Of a stretch of DNA of 64,000 nucleotides, positions 35,555 through 43,878 are shown piece by piece. The number at the start of each line of letters is the position of its first letter. The stretch's first letter is position 1. Origin of the DNA: Patescibacteria group bacterium. Its GTDB lineage: Bacteria; Patescibacteriota; Microgenomatia; UBA1406; GWC2-37-13. The notes under the pieces are model-generated. The model was not told the DNA's origin. It saw only the letters and a program-made list of their open reading frames with translations, and ran no database searches. The translations under genes were made by a program, and so were the position numbers. The stretch spans positions 62,001 through 126,000 of the forward strand of contig BPJC01000004.1 in NCBI GenBank assembly GCA_026004415.1, read 5' to 3'.

Positions 35555-37183
35555 TTAAGCAAAACTGTTTTTAAGAGCTTCTTTCAAAAACCTTACAAAA
35601 ACCGGGTGTGGATTTAATGGACGAGATTTATATTCAGGATGTCCTTGCACTGCAAAATAGAAAGGGTGGTCTTTTTGGTTTAGTTCTATAATCTCGCAAA
35701 GATTCTCTACTGTTGATCTTGCACTTATTACTAGACCAGCTTTTTCAAACTCTTTGGCAAATTTGTCATTAAACTCGTATCTATGACGATGTCGTTCTGA
35801 GATAATTGTTTTTTTGTATATTTTATAGGCTAATGTATTGCGTTTGATCTTTGCTTGCCATGCGCCTAATCTCATCGTTCCTCCATAAGCTCTCTTTTGC
35901 ATATACTTCCTCTGTTTGGGCATAAGATGAACAACATCGTACTCTGTTTTAGGATCATTTTCTGTTGTGTTGGCCAAAGGCCAACCTAGTACATCTCTGG
36001 CAAAAGCCACTACTGCCAACTGCATACCATAGCATAAGCCTAAGTATGGAATCTTGTTTACCCTTGCGTAAGAAGCTGTTTTTATCATACCTTCTGCTCC
36101 TCTTTCTCCCCAGCCTATAGGAACTATAATGCCATCAGGGTTTCCAATTATAGAGACGCCTTTTTTCTCAACCTTTTCAGCAGAAATTAGCCTAAAATCA
36201 ATGCTAATGTTTAATTTCCAACTAGCATGATCCAAAGCATCAAATAATGATGAGTAGGCGTCTTTTAACTCATAGTCTCCGCTGTCAAAGTATTTTCCAA
36301 CTATTGCTATCTGAATTGTTTTATCTTTCTTTTTATGAATTTTATTTACTAATTTTTTCCATTTAGTAATATCAGGAGACCTAACTTCTAGATTAAGTTC
36401 TTTTAATACTTTTTCTGCCAGTTTCTGTTTGTTTAATATCAATGGCACTTCATAGGGGTGGTACACATTTGGGTTTGAGATTATATTCTCTGGTTTTACA
36501 TTACAGTACAAAGCAAACTTATCTATGCGTCTTGCGTCAAGAGGTTTTTCTCCTCTGGCAATTATAAAATCTGGCTGAATTCCCATTGAGTTTAAAATCA
36601 TTACTGAAAGTTGTGTTGGCTTTGTCTTAGGTTCTCCTAAATGAGAAGGTGTTGGCACATACGAAACATGTATATGAACAACATCACCGGGTTTTTTTAA
36701 AGCAAGCTGTCTGGCTGATTCATAGTAGAAAACATTTTGGTATTCACCAACTGTGCCGCCTAACTCAATTAGCACTATATCTGCCTGTTTTGTTTTACCT
36801 AAATGTTCTATTCTTTCGATAATCTCATTAGTGACAAATGGTATGGCTGAAACATCTTTGCCCTGATACTCAAACCTTCTTTCTTTATCAATTACTGTTT
36901 TATAGATCCTACCCATTGTAACAAAGTTGTCTTTACCCATATCTTCATCTAAAAATTTTTCATAGGTTCCAATATCCATATCTGCCTCAGTTCCATCTTC
37001 ACACAAAAAAACATCTCCATGCTCAATGGGGTTTATAGTACCTGCATCTAAATTCAGATAGTTTTCAAATTTTATAGGAGCTACTTTGTAACCAGAGCTT
37101 TTAAGCAGAAGAGCCAAGGAAGCTGTTGTGATACCTTTGCCAATGCCTGAAATAACACCTCCAGAAATGAAAATATACTTCAT
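35555..37183 (-). CDS. pyrG: CTP synthase PyrG
   Basis: Makes CTP from UTP, ATP and glutamine. About 542 aa: synthetase domain starting MKYIFISGGVISGIGKGITT with P-loop, then HGDVFLCEDGTEADMDIGTY, and a class I glutaminase domain with the nucleophile in LGLCYGMQ near residue 380 and GHPEYKSRP with the His-Glu pair near the end. The usual KxDPYxNxDPGT reads KFENYLNLDAGT. The second in-frame ATG (37183) is the start: TATAAT ends 7 nt upstream, and the first ATG (37192) lies within that -10 box. Confidence 0.94.
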   Translation of the reverse strand: MKYIFISGGVISGIGKGITTASLALLLKSSGYKVAPIKFENYLNLDAGTINPIEHGDVFLCEDGTEADMDIGTYEKFLDEDMGKDNFVTMGRIYKTVIDKERRFEYQGKDVSAIPFVTNEIIERIEHLGKTKQADIVLIELGGTVGEYQNVFYYESARQLALKKPGDVVHIHVSYVPTPSHLGEPKTKPTQLSVMILNSMGIQPDFIIARGEKPLDARRIDKFALYCNVKPENIISNPNVYHPYEVPLILNKQKLAEKVLKELNLEVRSPDITKWKKLVNKIHKKKDKTIQIAIVGKYFDSGDYELKDAYSSLFDALDHASWKLNISIDFRLISAEKVEKKGVSIIGNPDGIIVPIGWGERGAEGMIKTASYARVNKIPYLGLCYGMQLAVVAFARDVLGWPLANTTENDPKTEYDVVHLMPKQRKYMQKRAYGGTMRLGAWQAKIKRNTLAYKIYKKTIISERHRHRYEFNDKFAKEFEKAGLVISARSTVENLCEIIELNQKDHPFYFAVQGHPEYKSRPLNPHPVFVRFLKEALKNSFA

Positions 37184-37190
37184 TCTTTTC

Positions 37191-37196
37191 ATTATA
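37191..37196 (-). promoter_or_regulatory. Predicted -10 element of pyrG
   Basis: TATAAT on the minus strand, 7 nt from the ATG at 37183, no Shine-Dalgarno. It decides the start codon, because the upstream ATG overlaps it. Confidence 0.55.
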
Positions 37197-37230
37197 TCAT
37201 ATACACTAATCTTTAAAAAAATTCTTTAAT

Positions 37231-37617
37231 CTATATATCTGCGCAGGTGGTCTCACAGTTTAATAACTGATCAGGGTTGCCTTCATACTTTTGTTTACAA
37301 TCTAAAACACAGCTTTTGCAAGCATTGAATTTATCATTGTAATTTGGTTGACAGTTATTATTTACAACCGCGCATTCTGCATACTTTCTGCAAGCATCGC
37401 CAACTGCATACTCCATTGTACAGATCTCTGCTTTTTGAGGTCCACACTCAATCTCAAGCCCATGACAGTTGGCAATATAGCAGGCTGAATCTGTTTGGTT
37501 AATCTGGTCATCTGGATTATAATCATATTGCAATCTACTGCCAAACAACAATAAAATTGCCAATATAGCAAATACAACAAAAGGCAAGATAAATTTAAGC
37601 TGGTTTTTATTTATCAT
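37231..37617 (-). CDS. Membrane-anchored cysteine-rich extracellular protein, unknown family
   Basis: 128 aa. One N-terminal membrane helix (about residues 9-27), then a roughly 95-residue external domain with twelve cysteines (CYIANCHGLEIECG, ICTMEY, DACRKYAECAVV, NCQPNY, ACKSCVLDCKQ, NCETTC). Even spacing suggests a disulfide-knotted small domain. No family recognised; an adhesin, inhibitor or redox-sensing role would be guesswork. Follows the corrected dtd stop by 6 bp, so co-transcribed with dtd, and is convergent with nothing; pyrG follows 47 bp later with its own promoter. Confidence 0.72.
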   Translation of the reverse strand: MINKNQLKFILPFVVFAILAILLLFGSRLQYDYNPDDQINQTDSACYIANCHGLEIECGPQKAEICTMEYAVGDACRKYAECAVVNNNCQPNYNDKFNACKSCVLDCKQKYEGNPDQLLNCETTCADI

Positions 37618-37623
37618 AAGTTT

Positions 37624-38059
37624 TTATGTTTCTAATATAATAGTTACTGGACCATCGTTTTGCAAAAAAACCTGCATATAATGACCAAACAAACCTGTTT
37701 TTTAATGAGATTTTTTTCTTTAGTTCATCAACTAAGATTTGATACAATTGCTTTGCTTTCTCTGGTCGTTCAGCTTGGATAAATGAAGGCCTGTTGCCTT
37801 TTTGAGTATCTGCAATAAGAGTAAACTGCGAAACCAACAATAGTTCTCCTTTAATATCAAGCAAACTCTTATTCATTTTTTTGCTTTCATCTTCAAATAT
37901 TCTAAGTTTTACAAGTTTGTCTGCTAGTTTTTTTGCTTGTTCTACTGTGTCTCCTGTTTTAATACCTACCAATACTAACATTCCTTTACCAATCTCTGCA
38001 ACAACTTTGCCTTCTGTCTCTACTTTGGCATAATTAACTCTTTGAATTATTGCTTTCAT
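37624..38059 (-). CDS. dtd: D-aminoacyl-tRNA deacylase Dtd, one frameshift
   Basis: Removes D-amino acids from mischarged tRNA. 145 aa after correction: MKAIIQRVNYAKVE start, VGIKTGDT, LLVSQFTLIADTQKGNRPSF (SQFTL active-site block) near residue 78. The second conserved GPVT block is out of frame as given: a six-T run (plus 37698-37703) carries one base too many; removing it gives KTGLFGHYMQVFLQNDGPVT, ending at a TAA at 37624-37626. The corrected end leaves a 6-bp gap to the next gene, whereas the uncorrected frame would overlap it. Overlaps the PBP1A gene by 26 bp. Confidence 0.9.
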
Positions 38060-40373
38060 TTTGTTTTGGCTTTAACTTATCAACATTAACAGTTGTTACA
38101 GGAAGATTTTGATTATTGCAGTCTAAACAATAAAGTCCAAATGGATCTTCTATAATAAGTTTTTCTCGCATCTCAACCGAAGGATCATCTGTCTTTGTAA
38201 GTTGGTCAGTATCTCGGTTAACTGGCACAACTCTTTTTAAGTTCTCTACTGCAGTTGGTTCTGTTCCTTTTATAAAATACTCAAACCGAGTCTGACAAGG
38301 AGATTCTGGATTTGGTCTTAAACCAGATAAAACGCAGACTTCAGCTCCTACTACATCTTCAGGTTTTGTAGGCCATAGATCCTCTTGGTCTTTTAATACA
38401 TAGCTGATAACCCTATTCCATATTGAAGAAGCTCCTGTAAGTCCAGAGGCAATGCCTTTCATAGGAGAGTTGTCGTTATTGCCTACCCAAACAGCAGTTA
38501 AAAAATTAGGAGTATAGCCTATAGTCCAGTTATCGCGCAGGTTATTAGTTGTTCCTGTTTTTACTGATACTGCTTTACCTTTTATAACTAAATCAGAGTT
38601 AAAACCAAAAGCCTGAGATCTAGCGTTATTATCAAGCAGTATATGAGATATTAGATAAGCGGTTTCTTTTGAGATTACTCTTCTGCCTTCTATAGCCAGA
38701 TACTTTGGTGGTTTTAAATTTTTATGAATATCTTGTTCAAAGTTAGGGTCCTTATACTCGTAAACTGTTTTGCCTAATTTATCAACAACTTTTATTATAG
38801 AAACTAAATCTTTTCTTACACCTTGGTTGGCAAAAACTCCATAAGCCTCTGCCATATCTGTCATTCTGACTTCGCCACCTCCTAAGGTTAAAGATAATCC
38901 ATAACGGTTTGGGTCTTTGAAGGTGTCAATGCCAAAAGCAGAAGTTGAAGCAATAAATTCTTCTACGCCATTTAATGCCAACATTTTTACTGCTGGTATA
39001 TTGTATGAATTTGCCAATGCAAATCTTAAAGCTGTAGGACCATGAAACTGGCCGTCATAGTTTACTGGACAATAAGATTTAGGTTGGCCAACAGCAATAA
39101 AGCAAGTAGGTGCATCTATAAAAACGCTTGCTGGAGTCACTATTCTATTTTCTAGTCCCACTGCGTAATTTAGAGGCTTAATAGAGGATCCAGGTTGTCT
39201 TAAAGCTGTTGTAACATTGTATGATCCTGATGGCGTTGCAAAAAAATCTACTGACCCTACCATTGCCAATATCTCTCCTGTGCTTGGCCTGGTTACTAAT
39301 ACAGCTCCATTGCTTACATTCAAATCTTTAACTTTCTCTATCTCCTCTTTTACTATCCTCTCTGCTTCCTCTTGTATCTGCAAATCTAAACTCGTATAAA
39401 CTCTTAAACCCCCTTCTTCTACCATGTCTCTGCCATACATCTCCTCTAACTTCTGTCTTACATAAAATACAAAATGCGGTGCTTTTATCTTTATCTTGGC
39501 TGGTTTTACTTTTACCTCTGTCTTTATGCTCTCTTCATACCTGTCTTTGTTTATATAACCTTGCTCATACATTGCCTTAAGCACTGTGTCTCGTCTTGCC
39601 TTTGCCAATTTTATGTCATTGTATGGTGAATACAACGATGGCGCCTTTGGTAATCCTGCCAGTAACGCCGCCTCCTCTAAACTTAAATCCTTGGCGCTCT
39701 TTTCAAAATACAACTGCGATGCTTCTTCTATACCATACGCTGACCCTCCATACGGTATCTGGTTTAAATACATCTGCAATATCTCATCTTTGCTATATAT
39801 CCTCTCTGCCCAGAGTGCCAGTATTATCTCTTTTATCTTCCTTTCTATTGTCCTCTCTGGTGTTAATAAACTCGTCTTTATCAATTGTTGTGTTATTGTT
39901 GATCCTCCTTGCAGTTCTTGTTTTAAAAGGATCTCCTTTGTCGCTCTTAATATCCCTCCTATCGGTGAAACTCCGTTGTGTTTGTAAAAGTCTTTGTCTT
40001 CTATTGCTATTGTTGCTTGTTTGACATACTCTGGCAGATCCTGTAGTTTAACCGCCGTCCTGTTTTCGTCTCTGTAAACTTCATACAACAACCTGCCATT
40101 TCTGTCGTATATATGCGTTGATAAAGGAGTAACTTTATAATCTCTTAACAAATTTGGATTGGGTAAGTCTTTGAATATTTTAAGGTAAAAAACAACAGCT
40201 AACGCAATAGAAAACACTAACAGAACAATTATAAACTGCTTAAAATTCAGTTTTATTTTAAAAGTTTTGCTGAACCGTATATTTTTTCTTTTAAATTTAA
40301 GTTTTTCAACTGAAAATTTATAGCTAAAAAAACTTGTTATCTTTTGTTTGACTAACCAAAAGAGATTTTTCAT
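38034..40373 (-). CDS. Class A penicillin-binding protein (PBP1A type), first copy
   Basis: Bifunctional murein polymerase/transpeptidase, about 779 aa. N-terminal basic region and membrane helix (about 45-65), GT51 domain with catalytic Glu in EDKDFYKHNGVSP and GGSTITQQL, linker, then transpeptidase with SSIK near residue 395, SYN near 455 and KTGT near 604. The ATG at 40373 is used; the frame can be extended five codons to a TTG. Residues about 83-400 are encoded by a 953-bp block repeated in the second PBP1A gene (61607). The C-terminus is short and ends with an Asn/Lys-rich tail. Downstream of metG by 18 bp. Confidence 0.92.
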   Translation of the reverse strand: MKNLFWLVKQKITSFFSYKFSVEKLKFKRKNIRFSKTFKIKLNFKQFIIVLLVFSIALAVVFYLKIFKDLPNPNLLRDYKVTPLSTHIYDRNGRLLYEVYRDENRTAVKLQDLPEYVKQATIAIEDKDFYKHNGVSPIGGILRATKEILLKQELQGGSTITQQLIKTSLLTPERTIERKIKEIILALWAERIYSKDEILQMYLNQIPYGGSAYGIEEASQLYFEKSAKDLSLEEAALLAGLPKAPSLYSPYNDIKLAKARRDTVLKAMYEQGYINKDRYEESIKTEVKVKPAKIKIKAPHFVFYVRQKLEEMYGRDMVEEGGLRVYTSLDLQIQEEAERIVKEEIEKVKDLNVSNGAVLVTRPSTGEILAMVGSVDFFATPSGSYNVTTALRQPGSSIKPLNYAVGLENRIVTPASVFIDAPTCFIAVGQPKSYCPVNYDGQFHGPTALRFALANSYNIPAVKMLALNGVEEFIASTSAFGIDTFKDPNRYGLSLTLGGGEVRMTDMAEAYGVFANQGVRKDLVSIIKVVDKLGKTVYEYKDPNFEQDIHKNLKPPKYLAIEGRRVISKETAYLISHILLDNNARSQAFGFNSDLVIKGKAVSVKTGTTNNLRDNWTIGYTPNFLTAVWVGNNDNSPMKGIASGLTGASSIWNRVISYVLKDQEDLWPTKPEDVVGAEVCVLSGLRPNPESPCQTRFEYFIKGTEPTAVENLKRVVPVNRDTDQLTKTDDPSVEMREKLIIEDPFGLYCLDCNNQNLPVTTVNVDKLKPKQNESNNSKS
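39175..40127 (-). repeat. 953-bp near-identical inverted repeat, copy 1 (inside PBP1A)
   Basis: Compared base by base with 62207-63159 in opposite orientation: 952 of 953 positions agree; the single difference (CTC versus CTT, leucine of ALWAE) is silent. Identity starts at CCTTTATCAACGCAT (codons PLSTH) and ends at ATTAAGCC (codons SIKP). Immediately outside, the two genes are only moderately similar. Confidence 0.95.
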
Positions 40374-40391
40374 AGATAAGTAATACAATAT

Positions 40392-41831
40392 TTAATTGTT
40401 ATCAGCAATACTAGGAAATAGAGCTTGAGCTTTAGAGATCTTGCCTGACACTGATTTAAGTATTTTACCGGCTGTGTCTGGCAAAAACGGTCTTAAAACA
40501 AAACCGAGTTTATGCAAATGGGATAACATATCAATCAAAAACTTTTGTCTTTCTCCTGAAGATTTTTTCCAAGGCTGAAAGGTATCTATCTTTTTGTTAA
40601 GCTCTTTTATATAAGCATTTATCTCTGCCATAGCTTGATGGTAATTGAAGTTTTCAACTAATTCAGACAGATCTTTACCATTAAGGCTAAAGTCGTACTC
40701 TTTGTCGCTGAACTCAACTTCAAGACTATCTTTTTCAGCCAATGTTGTAACTCTAACAACAAGATTCCCTAATTCATTGGACAACTCGGATTTATAAATC
40801 TCATTAAATCTCTGCCAACTGAAATCTCCATCTTCTGCTGTTGGAATCTCTCTTAAAAAATAGTATCTTACAGCATCGGTTCCATATTTATAAACCAAGT
40901 CATACGGTGAGATAACATTTCCTAAAGTTTTGCTAATCTTTTGTCTATTAACTGTCAAAAAGCCATGAACAAAGACTTTATTTGGCAAAGGCAGTCGTGC
41001 TGAAAGCAACATTGCAGGCCAGTAAATTAAATGGAACTTAATAATATCTTTTCCTATAAAATGAATTTTGTTGTTGTTGTCAAGCCAAAAAGTTTTGAAG
41101 TTTTCAGACTCTGTGCCAAAACCTAATCCTGATACATAGTTGATTAAAGCGTCAAACCAAACATAGATCTTCTGAGATGAGTCCCCAGGCACATCTATGC
41201 CCCAGTTATATGCTCTGTCTGCTGGTCTGGAGATTGAAAAATCTTCTAGTCCTTGATTTATAAAGTTAAGAATCTCTGTTTTCCTATATTGAGGCTCAAT
41301 CTGAATTTTGTCTTTGCTTATAATATCAAATAGCTGTTTCTGATACCTGCTTAAAGCAAAAAAATAGTTTTCTTCTTCTATTGTCTCAAGAGGCTTTTTA
41401 TGATTAGGGCAGATATTGTCTTTAAACTCTCCATCTTTGTAAAAACTTTCACAACCAGAACAATAAAGACCAACATACTTTTTTTTGTAAATATCTTTTT
41501 GACAAAGTAGCCAAAACTTTTGAGCAGACAAATGGTGATCTGGAGATGATGTTCTTATAAAAAAATCAAAACTAAGATTCAAAACAGATTTAAGATCATA
41601 AAACTGTTTAGCATAATCATCAACCATTTTTTTTACATCTAAACCTAGCTCCTGAGCTTTTTGAGCATTTTTTATAGCATTTTCATCAGTTCCTGTTAGA
41701 AAAAAGGTTTTAACAGATAAAGATTTGTAGTATCTAGCCAAGACATCTGCTTGAATAATCTCTAAAGCAAAACCAATATGCGGATTGCCATTTACATAAG
41801 GAATTGATGTGGTTATATAGGCTTTTGTCAT
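40392..41831 (-). CDS. metG: Methionyl-tRNA synthetase
   Basis: 479 aa class I synthetase. SIPYVNGNPHIGFALE with the HIGH-type motif at about residues 18-21, a zinc knuckle CSGCESF and CPNHKKP near 125-145, KISKTLGN (KMSKS-type) near 300 and an anticodon-binding helical domain. No C-terminal tRNA-binding (Trbp111-like) domain, normal for short bacterial forms. Start confirmed by TATAAT 6 nt upstream. PBP1A follows after 18 bp. Confidence 0.95.
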   Translation of the reverse strand: MTKAYITTSIPYVNGNPHIGFALEIIQADVLARYYKSLSVKTFFLTGTDENAIKNAQKAQELGLDVKKMVDDYAKQFYDLKSVLNLSFDFFIRTSSPDHHLSAQKFWLLCQKDIYKKKYVGLYCSGCESFYKDGEFKDNICPNHKKPLETIEEENYFFALSRYQKQLFDIISKDKIQIEPQYRKTEILNFINQGLEDFSISRPADRAYNWGIDVPGDSSQKIYVWFDALINYVSGLGFGTESENFKTFWLDNNNKIHFIGKDIIKFHLIYWPAMLLSARLPLPNKVFVHGFLTVNRQKISKTLGNVISPYDLVYKYGTDAVRYYFLREIPTAEDGDFSWQRFNEIYKSELSNELGNLVVRVTTLAEKDSLEVEFSDKEYDFSLNGKDLSELVENFNYHQAMAEINAYIKELNKKIDTFQPWKKSSGERQKFLIDMLSHLHKLGFVLRPFLPDTAGKILKSVSGKISKAQALFPSIADNN

Positions 41832-41837
41832 ATCAGT

Positions 41838-41843
41838 ATTATA
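41838..41843 (-). promoter_or_regulatory. Predicted -10 element of metG
   Basis: TATAAT on the minus strand, 6 nt before the metG ATG; no ribosome binding site, so probably leaderless. Confidence 0.5.
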
Positions 41844-41856
41844 CCATTAACCAGAT

Positions 41857-42156
41857 TTAGAGTATAAAAAAAATAAAGAAAGCAAATACAGACAAAATAA
41901 TAATATTTAAAATATTTAAACCTGATAAAAAAATCGTTAAGCAAAACACAGTATAAACAACCAAAAACTTGATCAGATCTTTTTTATAAAAAAAATAACT
42001 TAAAAAACTCAAACCTAAAGACACTAGCAGACAAAAACTCAGTATTATAAACAGCGTTTCAGGAGGGATATTGAAAAAAATATATCCGGCCAAAGATAAG
42101 CAAACCAAAGACAAAATTAAATATTTTTTACCGGAGTAATGAGCAAGTTTTCTCAT
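41857..42156 (-). CDS. Small polytopic membrane protein, unknown
   Basis: 99 aa, about four short hydrophobic segments (roughly 14-30, 35-55, 62-80 and 82-99) and a basic N-terminus (MRKLAHYSGKKY). No family recognised. ATG at 42156 is taken as start because TATAAT lies 6 nt upstream; a longer reading would run through the divergent gene's start. Lies 25 bp before metG on the same strand. Confidence 0.55.
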   Translation of the reverse strand: MRKLAHYSGKKYLILSLVCLSLAGYIFFNIPPETLFIILSFCLLVSLGLSFLSYFFYKKDLIKFLVVYTVFCLTIFLSGLNILNIIILSVFAFFIFFIL

Positions 42157-42162
42157 ACATAA

Positions 42163-42170
42163 ATTATAAT
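42163..42170. promoter_or_regulatory. Shared palindromic -10 of a divergent gene pair
   Basis: ATTATAAT reads TATAAT on both strands (42165-42170 plus, 42163-42168 minus). The gap between the divergent ATGs is only 21 bp; the box is 7 nt from the plus ATG (42178) and 6 nt from the minus ATG (42156). -35 elements would have to lie inside the opposite genes and are not clear. Confidence 0.5.
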
Positions 42171-42177
42171 TAAGAGT

Positions 42178-43878
42178 ATGATAAAACAGTTGCAGAAAAT
42201 CTTTAAGATAAGTTTGTTCTTTACAGCAGTTGCAATTATTGTTGTAAGAATAAATCCTTTTGACAATGAATACTTTGTCTATCATGACCAAACCCAGCCA
42301 GCTAGATTAACAGAGTTTTACCTAAATATTGCCAACCTAAAACTGCCTCCTAGATTAGCTCCAAACTTTTATTTTAATCTAAGTTATCCTGTGTTCAATT
42401 TTTACAGCCCAGCATCTTACTGGTTTTCTTCAATCTTTATGATGTTTCATCTTAATAGCGGCCAAGCCATAGAGCTTAGTTTTAATCTTATTATGGTTTT
42501 AGGATTTGTCAGCATGTTTTTGTTTTTAAAAGATTATTTTAGTTTTCTGCCTAGTCTTCTTGGCGCAGTAGCTTATGTCACAACACCTTATTTGGCAGTT
42601 GAGATCTTTGTCAGAGGCAATTTGGGAGAGTTGTTTTTTTGGGCAATACTGCCCTTAACTCTCTATTTTTTAAACAAACAGTATTTGTTTAGAGCTTCTT
42701 TGGCTGTGTCCTTACTGCTGACATCGCACAATGTCCTTTCAGCTATGTCTATACCTTTACTAATAATCTGGGCTTTAACCAGGAAATCAAGATTAAGTTT
42801 AATCTCTGTTGTTTTTGGCTTTTTAATTTCTCTCTATTTTTTACTGCCTGCTTTGCTGGAGCTCAACTTGACCTGGGCAAAAGATATTGCCAAAATGACT
42901 AATTATCAAGATCACTTTCTTTGTCTAAAACAGCTTTGGGCAGATAATGGTTGGATGTTTGGCGGATCTGTAGCTGGTTGTTATGATTATTTAAGCTTCA
43001 AACTAGGCAAACTTCATATTTTAATCTTTGCATTAGCTTTGATTTATTTTAGCTATACTGTAGGCAAAAACAAAAATATTATGAAATACAAAGATCAAGT
43101 TATTATTTTGCTATTTGGGGTTTTAGCCACTTTTTTTACATTAAATTACTCAAAATTTATCTGGGATAAACTCAGTTTTGCGATTGCTGTTTTTCAGTTT
43201 CCTTGGAGATTTTTAATCTACACTATATTTAGTTTAAGTTTTTTTATACCCTACTCTGTTTATCTGTTAAAGTCAGCAAGACTTAGTTTTAAGCTGGCTT
43301 CAATAATGCTAATATTTTTATTGCTAAGTCTAAACCAAAAATATTTTATTTACAGAATAAACATTAGTCAACAAGAGTTCCAAAGAAAATATTTATCTAA
43401 AGATTATATCCAGTATGTTGTGGTCAAACATATTCCTGAGTATTTAAGCAAAGATAGCGATTATAAGTATGTTTTAAAAGAACTTGCAGAAATTAACAAA
43501 AAATTTTCAGACAACCAAAGCTTGGATGAATACGACAAAAGACCATCTTCAACCAATAAAATAGCTGTCTTAAATTACAATAATAAGCTGTTTTATAAAG
43601 AATTAAAACTTGAGGTCTTTGAAAAATCAGAGTTTAGTCTGCCTATTCATTTTGTCACTAACTGGAGCATAAACCTTAACAATCAGACAATTGAACCCAA
43701 AAGGTATGACAGCTATGGAAGACCTATACTAAACTTAGAACCTGGAAAGCACTTAATAAAAATAAAGTACAAACAGACACCAACGCAAAAAATAGCCAAC
43801 ATTATAACCATAGTTTCATTTATAATCTTGACAATCATAAGCTATAATTTATCAAGAAAAAATGCGAAAAAACTTTGA
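42178..43878 (+). CDS. Polytopic membrane protein, PTPS-related/GT-C-like
   Basis: 566 aa, about twelve membrane helices, then a soluble beta-like domain (about 430-540) and a last helix. The first external loop (YHDQTQPARLTEFYLN near residue 33, PPRLAPNF, YPVFNFYSPASYW near residue 75) matches the pattern of the so-called 6-pyruvoyl-tetrahydropterin-synthase-related membrane family, which are GT-C-like proteins despite the name. Heads the extracellular glycan locus and overlaps the next glycosyltransferase by 17 bp. Confidence 0.7.
   Translation: MIKQLQKIFKISLFFTAVAIIVVRINPFDNEYFVYHDQTQPARLTEFYLNIANLKLPPRLAPNFYFNLSYPVFNFYSPASYWFSSIFMMFHLNSGQAIELSFNLIMVLGFVSMFLFLKDYFSFLPSLLGAVAYVTTPYLAVEIFVRGNLGELFFWAILPLTLYFLNKQYLFRASLAVSLLLTSHNVLSAMSIPLLIIWALTRKSRLSLISVVFGFLISLYFLLPALLELNLTWAKDIAKMTNYQDHFLCLKQLWADNGWMFGGSVAGCYDYLSFKLGKLHILIFALALIYFSYTVGKNKNIMKYKDQVIILLFGVLATFFTLNYSKFIWDKLSFAIAVFQFPWRFLIYTIFSLSFFIPYSVYLLKSARLSFKLASIMLIFLLLSLNQKYFIYRINISQQEFQRKYLSKDYIQYVVVKHIPEYLSKDSDYKYVLKELAEINKKFSDNQSLDEYDKRPSSTNKIAVLNYNNKLFYKELKLEVFEKSEFSLPIHFVTNWSINLNNQTIEPKRYDSYGRPILNLEPGKHLIKIKYKQTPTQKIANIITIVSFIILTIISYNLSRKNAKKL

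Noticed and set aside
39596-40024. Identical open frames antisense to both PBP1A genes, a possible conserved overlapping gene
   Set aside because: They are equal only because the underlying 953-bp block is equal; the protein sequences look like random antisense translation.
41857-42291. A 144-codon version of the small membrane protein
   Set aside because: The extra 45 codons run antisense through the start of the divergent gene; the ATG at 42156 has a -10 box at the usual distance.
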